Assembly: GCA_946413525.1 (NCBI GenBank)
Contig: CAMKKZ010000017.1
Location: forward strand, 1-64,000
Source: an uncultured Oribacterium sp.
Lineage (GTDB): Bacteria > Bacillota > Clostridia > Lachnospirales > Lachnospiraceae
DNA: 64,000 nt
Direction: 5' to 3'
Position 1 is the stretch's first letter; every line of letters starts with the position of its first letter. Of the stretch, positions 58,926 through 64,000 are shown in pieces. The notes below the pieces were generated by a model. It worked only from the letters and a program-made list of their open reading frames with translations. It was not told the origin of the DNA and did not search any database. A program made the position numbers and the translations under genes.

Positions 58926-61900
58926 ATGACAAAAAAGACATTGCTCATGTTCCTCGCTGTATCGGTCTTTGTATCATCTTTTCCATTGCCTGTGTCTGCG
59001 CAGGGCAGCCGTGGGAGGTCTCTGGCCGGAAATGTATCATCATCTTCCACGCTTTCCGATGCCCCTTTGCTGACGACAGAATCGGAAGCATTGCCCGCCG
59101 TGCCAGTGCTCTTTGAGGACGATGCAACGCATGAAGAGTCCGGGGAGGAAACAGGGGAGAGAGGAGAGATGGGGGAGATTTTTGAGCATCCACACGCGAG
59201 GGCGGAACAGGCCGCACCCCTCGATCAGGCGGAGGCATCGCTTCAGTCCGTAACGATAGCAACGCCAAGTGACATGGATCAGGTCATTATTTCCGGCCCC
59301 CTCGGTGATAATCTTACGTGGACGTTGTATGTCGGGGGGACGCTGGTCATCTCCGGGACTGGGGATATGTATAATTATCATCCGAATTATGGTTACCCAT
59401 GGTGGGGGCGTCATGGATATATCGATTATAGAGATAGCATTACATCTGTTATAATAGATAATGGCGTGACAAGCATCGGATGTTATGCCTTTCAACACTT
59501 ATCCAATCTGACAAGCGTGACGATAGCTGAAGGCGTAGCAAGCATATCAGAGGGCGCATTCACTATGTGCGATTCTCTTACACATGTTGCCTTGCCAGAC
59601 AGCCTGATTAGTATCGGTTACGATGCGTTCCATTCATGCCCTTCTCTTACTCATATTACCTTGCCAGAAAATCTGATCAGCATCGGCTTGGGCGCATTCG
59701 CTTCTTGTGGGCTTGAGAGCATCATCATACCAGACAGTGTAACAAGCCTGGGCGAGTACGATTATTTTGGGGGTTTAGAAGGCACTTTTTTTGATTGTAA
59801 TTCCCTAATAAGTGCCGTTATTGGGAAAGGCGTGAAGAGCATACCTTACGGGGCATTTTGGGGGAGCGGCTTTAAGCATATTACTATACCCGACAATGTG
59901 ATTATAATTGGCGACAGTGCATTCTCTGGCTGCGATTCGCTGGAGAGTATCAATATACCTGACAGCGTGACTAGCATAGGGGAAGCTGCGTTCTGTGACT
60001 GTAGCTCCCTGAAAGGCATCACCATACCTGACAGCGTGACAAGTATAGGGGAAGCTGCGTTCTGTGGCTGTAGCTCCCTGAAAAGCATCACCATACCTGA
60101 CAGCGTAACAAGTATAGGGGATCATACGTTTGATAATTGTAGTTCCCTGGAAAGCGTCACCATACCTGACAACGTGACAAGTATAGGGGATCTTGCGTTC
60201 TATAATTGTAGTTCCCTGGAAAGCGTCACCATACCTGACAACGTGACAAGTATAGGGGATTATGCGTTCTTAAGTTGCAGCTCCCTTCAAAGCGTCATTA
60301 TACCTCGCAGCGTGAGCAGCATAGGGGATGGCGCATTTGATTGGTTGATGGGTGATTTTCAGATATACTGCTTCGGCGGCAGTTACGCTGAAAAGTACGC
60401 TCAGCAAAAAGGCTTGAATTACACAATTCTTTTTGATGAGCAGCTTCTGTATGCGGAGTCTGTCACTACGAGCAAGGCTTCCGGCATGAGTGTCGGAGAT
60501 GTGTTTCTGCTCCGTGTTTCTTTCGGTCTCAATCCGTCTTTGCGGAAGGAGGCGGAGCTTTTACGCGTATCTTTGCCCGAAGGAATTTTTCCTGTCACGG
60601 AAGAAGTCTCTTTGAACGGCAAAACGCGCAGCCTTACAACGGAGGAAGACGGCACCGTCGTTTTTGACATTGCCGGCATGCAGACTGTCACCGCATATCT
60701 CTATTGCACTGCGACGGAGCCGGGCATGCATACGGTCAGAGCGACTGCGGATATATGCCAGAACGGAGGGCAGCCGGAAACGGTAAATGTAGGTGAGGTT
60801 TCCTTCCTTGTGGATAAAGCACTGTTAAACCTCCCGAAGGTGACAGGGACTCCTTCTTTCACGGTGACCGGCAAAACTTTGCCGGACGCAAGAGTTGATA
60901 TCTATGACAATGATAACGAAGAGCCTGTCGGCACGTTGACGGCAAACGCTGTGGGAAGCTTTGCGGGCGAGGTCGAGCTTGCGGAGCCGCTTTATTCGTA
61001 TTCCTACCATTTCATCCATGCGGTTATTTCGGGAGGCGGTCTGCCGGAGGGGGAAACGATTGTCAGCGACGACAAACTGGTAATTTATGAAGACGATCTG
61101 GCTGATGTGCAGCTGTCGACTATCACGATGTACAATGATGGCGGCCTTGACAGGATCGTCTTTGATTTCCAATCCGATTCCACGGTAACGCCTTATTATA
61201 ATTTGACAACGGATCGCTACTCGGCCAGCTTTCAGGTTGAGTTCACCGGTCAGGGTACGGACAGGCTGAGCGATGTATATGTGATTACGGAAAACAGCGG
61301 AGGAGTGAAAACATATGTTCCCATGGCCTATAATGCTGAAAAGGACGTATGGATTGGTAGTCATAACTATACATCATTCAATGATGCCCCGGTTCGTGTG
61401 AGCGCGTCTTATTCCCTGCTTGATTCCAGCTTGAACTATCCCCATGATGAACAGATGGTGGAGGATTGGACAAATATCCTTGCCGATGAACTGGAGGATG
61501 TTGCTTCTGCTTTTACCGAACTCTCTACAGTGGCATTGAACGAGGATGATGAAAGAACCAGATACGATGAAGAGAGCAATACGCTGTTTCTGGTGATGAG
61601 CACTGAGGATCCGGATCACCCGGGGCAAAGAATAAACACGAGCATTCTGTCAATACAAGCGGAGGAAATCGATGTTTCGGGATTTACGTCGGAGACATTG
61701 CTTCAGGATGGTTTTTTTGATGAATCAGAAGACGAGGGGACGCATGAACTCTGGGTGAAATCAATCATAGAAGATGAATGCTATACTTCCATTACGATCG
61801 ATCTGACGTCCGGAATGCGGTATATTGAAAAAATAGAGTTGCTTAATGAGCAGGCAGCGCAGCTGATGGACAATACCTATGTCGAAAAAGGCCTTTTGGA

Positions 61901-64000
61901 GACGTTGTTAGGTTATATTCCTATTGTGGGAGATTATTGGAATGTGGGTATTGATGCCGCTTATGGATTTACCAATGTGTATATTATTGGTCAATATATT
62001 AACGGTAATCTGGCCGTGTTGAATGACAGTATTGATTTCCTGCAGGATTATCTTGATAAGGGGTGCCCGTGTGGCACCAGATGTAAATGTGAAGATTGTC
62101 CGATGACGGAAAAAGTCGATGATTTTCAGAGAAGACTCCTGAAAATCAAAAAAGAAACCTCTCAATATAAGGTAAATGGAGAGTATGAGATCGTTAGACA
62201 GATATTTGAAACTCTGGTTACGCTCGCCGGTGATGTAGTGATGCTTAAAGCCGGCAAAGATCTTGATAAATTATACAAAGCAAACAGAGGTCCCCTCCCA
62301 AGAGGAAGAAGTATTTCGAAGTACATAGAGCTGCTCGAACAACGATCAGCAAGCAGAAAATATGTGAAAGAAGCAAAGAAAGTACTGTTTCGCCTGAATA
62401 TCACAAAGGATGTATTGGATTCTTTTGTGCCGGAAGCAGTAACATTTGACATCGCGAAGGAGTACCAGAAAATCAATGACGAAATAGACGCGCTTCGGGA
62501 GGAAATGGCGCAAGCTCTGATCTATTGCCGTCAGCAGAAGGAAAAGAGTGAAAATGACCCAGGGGGCAATGATGGAAGCAGTGCTATGGATGATTTGGGA
62601 AATCTTGCAACGAATCCTTCTTTGCAGCAGTCGTCCGTCTCGAAGCCGGTTAGCTATATCATCGACCCGTCCGGATATGTTTATGAGGCAGTGCCTTCAA
62701 ATCGGATTGAAGGGGTAACAGCCGTCATCACTTCTGAAGCCGATGACGGCACACCCTGGAACGCGGCGGATTACGACCAGATAAATCCGCAGATCACCGG
62801 CACGGACGGAGGTTATTACTGGGATGTGCCTCCCGGGAACTGGAAGGTCAGCCTGTCCAAGGACGGCTATGAGCCTGCTGATACGGCCATGCACCCGAAC
62901 TCTGTTGATGGCTGGTTGCCGGTACCGCCGCCGCAGATGGAAATCAATGTGCCGATGGTCTCGACTGCCGCCCCAACGGTGCAGATGCTTTTGCCATATG
63001 AAGATCGGATCGAGCTTGTTTTCTCTCAGTACATGAATATTGAAAGCGTACAGGGCGCCGTGGAACTGAGCTGGGAAAATAATTTGGTGGCGGCTGAGAT
63101 TGCGCCCCTTGACGCGGAGGGCACGATGGAGCCGGTGGAGCGCGATGAGTCAGGGTCGGTTGACCCTAATGGAGCCGAGGACGCGGCAGACGGGCAAGGT
63201 AACGGGCAAAACGGCGGGATTGCTCCCGTTGAAGCGGAGGACACGCCTGACGGGGCCGTACAATTTGCCAAAAGGTTTTCCATTGTACCAGCGGAAGGCG
63301 ATATGTCTGGTGATTTGGCCGTTTCCGTGAAAACAGACGCTTTGAATTACGCAGGGACTCCGTTGGAGACAGCTTATTTTTCGGATTCCTTTGTCGTAAT
63401 TCCAAGACCGGAGGAACTTAAGGCCCCGGAGACATTGAACCTGATCTTTCAGGAACCAGGCATTCTGGATATCCAACTTGAACCCGCCATTGACAATTAC
63501 GCGCTGACAGTGGAAAATCTCAGCCCCGCAATCCTGAGTGTTGAAACAACGACAATAAAAACAGACGTTGCCGGAAAAGCCACGTTAGAAGTCACGGGGA
63601 ATATGCCGGGAAACGCGAAGCTTCGGGTCTTTGACGCGGCGTCCGGGCTGGACAAAGCAATAGATGTGAGAATTTCCTTGAAAACGTTTTCGGTCAGTTA
63701 CAACGCAAATGGCGGAGACGGAGACATGCCATCGGGAAAAGCAACGCAAGGTCGAGCGTATATGTTGCCGGCCTGCAGCTTTCAAGAGCCTGAGGGCATG
63801 CATTTCAAAGCATGGAAAATTGGTGAATTCATCGTTCGCGCAGGGGAAAGCTATGTCTTTACGGAAGATACGACTGTCGAGGCGGTCTGGGAAAACGTCA
63901 TGTCTGTAATCTGGCTGAACGGTGACGGTTCGCGGCTTGACAGCCAAACCTACTACGAGGGGCAGACGGAACCGACCACTGACAAGACTCCGACGAAGGA
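58926..64000 (+). CDS. Giant secreted BspA-like (LRR_5) surface protein, 3' end outside the window
   Basis: The frame is open from ATG 58926 (GGAAAGGAG 5 bases before) to the window end, at least 1691 codons. A signal peptide (LLMFLAVSVFVSSFPLPVSA) is followed by an acidic linker. Residues about 170-495 contain some 12 LRR_5 repeats of about 23 residues (C.SL.SI.IPDSVTSIG..AF), ending in the usual IYCFGGSYAEKYAQ. Then come strand-rich Ig-like or adhesin-type regions, a helical stretch (about 975-1210) with a small Cys cluster (CPCGTRCKCEDCP), a carboxypeptidase-like beta unit (YWDVPPGNWKVSLSKDGYEP), and an InlB-type FSVSYNANGGDG repeat near the end. BspA-like proteins bind host or microbial surfaces. 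Confidence 0.85.
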   Translation, partial: MTKKTLLMFLAVSVFVSSFPLPVSAQGSRGRSLAGNVSSSSTLSDAPLLTTESEALPAVPVLFEDDATHEESGEETGERGEMGEIFEHPHARAEQAAPLDQAEASLQSVTIATPSDMDQVIISGPLGDNLTWTLYVGGTLVISGTGDMYNYHPNYGYPWWGRHGYIDYRDSITSVIIDNGVTSIGCYAFQHLSNLTSVTIAEGVASISEGAFTMCDSLTHVALPDSLISIGYDAFHSCPSLTHITLPENLISIGLGAFASCGLESIIIPDSVTSLGEYDYFGGLEGTFFDCNSLISAVIGKGVKSIPYGAFWGSGFKHITIPDNVIIIGDSAFSGCDSLESINIPDSVTSIGEAAFCDCSSLKGITIPDSVTSIGEAAFCGCSSLKSITIPDSVTSIGDHTFDNCSSLESVTIPDNVTSIGDLAFYNCSSLESVTIPDNVTSIGDYAFLSCSSLQSVIIPRSVSSIGDGAFDWLMGDFQIYCFGGSYAEKYAQQKGLNYTILFDEQLLYAESVTTSKASGMSVGDVFLLRVSFGLNPSLRKEAELLRVSLPEGIFPVTEEVSLNGKTRSLTTEEDGTVVFDIAGMQTVTAYLYCTATEPGMHTVRATADICQNGGQPETVNVGEVSFLVDKALLNLPKVTGTPSFTVTGKTLPDARVDIYDNDNEEPVGTLTANAVGSFAGEVELAEPLYSYSYHFIHAVISGGGLPEGETIVSDDKLVIYEDDLADVQLSTITMYNDGGLDRIVFDFQSDSTVTPYYNLTTDRYSASFQVEFTGQGTDRLSDVYVITENSGGVKTYVPMAYNAEKDVWIGSHNYTSFNDAPVRVSASYSLLDSSLNYPHDEQMVEDWTNILADELEDVASAFTELSTVALNEDDERTRYDEESNTLFLVMSTEDPDHPGQRINTSILSIQAEEIDVSGFTSETLLQDGFFDESEDEGTHELWVKSIIEDECYTSITIDLTSGMRYIEKIELLNEQAAQLMDNTYVEKGLLETLLGYIPIVGDYWNVGIDAAYGFTNVYIIGQYINGNLAVLNDSIDFLQDYLDKGCPCGTRCKCEDCPMTEKVDDFQRRLLKIKKETSQYKVNGEYEIVRQIFETLVTLAGDVVMLKAGKDLDKLYKANRGPLPRGRSISKYIELLEQRSASRKYVKEAKKVLFRLNITKDVLDSFVPEAVTFDIAKEYQKINDEIDALREEMAQALIYCRQQKEKSENDPGGNDGSSAMDDLGNLATNPSLQQSSVSKPVSYIIDPSGYVYEAVPSNRIEGVTAVITSEADDGTPWNAADYDQINPQITGTDGGYYWDVPPGNWKVSLSKDGYEPADTAMHPNSVDGWLPVPPPQMEINVPMVSTAAPTVQMLLPYEDRIELVFSQYMNIESVQGAVELSWENNLVAAEIAPLDAEGTMEPVERDESGSVDPNGAEDAADGQGNGQNGGIAPVEAEDTPDGAVQFAKRFSIVPAEGDMSGDLAVSVKTDALNYAGTPLETAYFSDSFVVIPRPEELKAPETLNLIFQEPGILDIQLEPAIDNYALTVENLSPAILSVETTTIKTDVAGKATLEVTGNMPGNAKLRVFDAASGLDKAIDVRISLKTFSVSYNANGGDGDMPSGKATQGRAYMLPACSFQEPEGMHFKAWKIGEFIVRAGESYVFTEDTTVEAVWENVMSVIWLNGDGSRLDSQTYYEGQTEPTTDKTPTK
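59925..60290 (+). repeat. Near-identical 69-bp LRR units
   Basis: At least five units share (T/C)ATACCTGACA, (G/A)CGTGACAAGTATAGGGGA, then GC(G/T)TTCT and TGTAG(C/T)TCCCTG at 69-bp spacing with very few differences. Earlier repeats in the gene (59490-59760) are more diverged, so this block is a recent expansion. Confidence 0.85.

Overview
The window looks like a chromosomal piece from a Gram-positive anaerobe of the Lachnospiraceae/Clostridia type. Evidence: Shine-Dalgarno sites close to AGGAGG, a roughly balanced base composition, a tungstate (Tup) transporter beside molybdopterin genes, two Rpn-family nuclease genes with Glu-Arg-Ala-Asp coiled-coil tails, and giant surface proteins combining BspA-like or DUF285 leucine-rich repeats with bacterial Ig and fibronectin-like domains. 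No rRNA, phage module, classical insertion sequence or CRISPR array is visible. The genus is inference.

Layout. 1-5.4 kb: recJ, glyA, a YtcJ-like amidohydrolase and a tRNA-Ser(GGA) whose -10 box is the loop of a perfect palindrome. 5.7-16.7 kb: an unknown protein, a 1185-residue NYN/PIN protein with huge repeat regions, then an envelope cluster (peptidoglycan-binding protein, CotH kinase, OmpR-type regulator, histidine kinase and a small secreted protein that shares a domain with the first member). 16.7-26.4 kb: a tungsten/molybdenum cofactor cluster (attenuator-like leader, tupA, tupB, tupC, moaC on the opposite strand, moaA, a zinc-ribbon protein, a MOSC-MogA fusion, a cysteine desulfurase-like protein and a ThiF/MoeB-like protein). 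26.5-34.5 kb: an accessory stretch with a Fic protein, an ATPase plus PD-(D/E)XK-like pair that could be a defence system, a second amidohydrolase, an SGNH hydrolase and a HicB-like antitoxin. 34.7-42.8 kb: a DUF3089 lipoprotein, a potassium cluster (ktrB, ktrA, short kdpD, kdpE) and a methyltransferase-STAS fusion. 43-48.3 kb: Rpn and ATPase remnants, an MmeI-like restriction-modification enzyme and a DUF4258/YgiT toxin-antitoxin-like pair. 48.9-64 kb: three giant secreted proteins, one with an M30-like HExxH protease domain, with a disrupted Rpn gene between the second and third. The last protein runs off the window.

What stands out. (1) TupA appears to be circularly permuted: the segment that ends ordinary TupA proteins sits in front of the segment that starts them. 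(2) The window is full of short palindromic repeat families, named A to E here. Members lie between genes and inside operons. Three genes (tupC, the kdpD-like kinase and the M30-like protease) carry a copy inserted in frame and translated, as described for Rickettsia palindromic elements. One 136-bp four-hairpin copy has broken an Rpn gene. (3) A cysteine desulfurase carries an in-frame block of tandem Ser-Ile-Lys-Glu repeats. Repeat expansion is therefore a general trait of this genome.

Functional reading. The tup/moa block would import tungstate or molybdate and build pyranopterin. No moaD, moaE, moeA or oxidoreductase lies in the window. KdpDE sits directly after ktrBA and probably regulates it or another potassium system. 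Family assignments come from motif recognition in the translated sequence; no database search was run.
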